Shown here in pieces: positions 51,385 to 51,388 of a stretch of 51,388 bases of DNA (position 1 is its first letter; each line of letters opens with the position of its first letter). Source of the DNA: Acetobacter cerevisiae. Its GTDB lineage: Bacteria; Pseudomonadota; Alphaproteobacteria; Acetobacterales; Acetobacteraceae. Both the position numbers and the translations under genes were made by a program. The DNA is taken from contig NZ_LHZA01000140.1 of NCBI RefSeq assembly GCF_001580535.1, forward strand, positions 1 to 51,388, in the 5' to 3' direction. Below the pieces are notes generated by a model. The model made no database searches, had not been told where the DNA came from, and saw nothing but the letters and a program-made list of their open reading frames with translations.

Positions 51385-51388
51385 TTTC

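Noticed and set aside
51366..51388. Intact tRNA-Ser gene on the minus strand
   Set aside because: The bases that should form the T-loop do not fit TTC-R-A, so only a 3' fragment can be claimed.

Overview
The window is a chromosomal segment of an acetic acid bacterium (Acetobacteraceae, Alphaproteobacteria). It is GC-rich with densely packed genes. The evidence is a pqqABCDE operon whose PqqA peptide is of the acetic-acid-bacterial type, a type-2 dGTPase, a group 1 RpoH, and the alphaproteobacterial block argS-SPOR-scpA-scpB-tatB-tatC-serS. The genus cannot be settled from the sequence alone. Most of the window is core chromosome. There is no CRISPR array, rRNA, insertion sequence or intact tRNA. 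A tRNA-Ser-like 3' end fragment lies at the extreme right edge.

Left part (1-8.1 kb): the 3' end of a molybdate-binding Mop/TOBE protein; two surface-polysaccharide genes on the minus strand (a Wzx-type flippase and a fused ELM1-like plus family-2 glycosyltransferase); the five-gene PQQ cofactor operon, with a structured leader and a hairpin between pqqA and pqqB; and an exported protein of unknown function. PQQ is the cofactor of the periplasmic dehydrogenases of these bacteria.

Middle (8.2-24.7 kb): a ferritin-like di-iron protein; a ClpP paralogue in which the catalytic Asp position is Asn; an OmpA-like lipoprotein; an amino-acid/central-metabolism run (aminotransferase, homoserine dehydrogenase, GlpX, RecJ); a GNAT acetyltransferase; rpoH with a hairpin over its ribosome binding site; rluD; a FecCD-type permease and its ATPase; SelO; and IlvE.

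Accessory part (24.8-37.9 kb): a DUF1800/DUF1501 secretion-type pair; a PadR regulator with a HAAS/DUF1700 membrane protein and a DUF2807 repeat protein; an SMR exporter; and a five-gene heavy-metal RND efflux operon (outer-membrane channel, adaptor, pump, response regulator, sensor kinase).

Right part (37.9-51.4 kb): serS-tatC-tatB-scpB-scpA-SPOR-argS-dgt on the minus strand, facing erpA-xth on the plus strand. Then follow an amidase, an unlisted 50-residue Cys/His protein, a small lipoprotein with a TonB-C-like domain, a glutathione S-transferase and the tRNA-derived fragment. The observations most worth following are the RNA structures around pqqA, the aminotransferase-hom operon and rpoH; the ClpP Asp-to-Asn change; the ELM1-GT2 fusion with no standard start codon; and the possible attachment site at the right edge.
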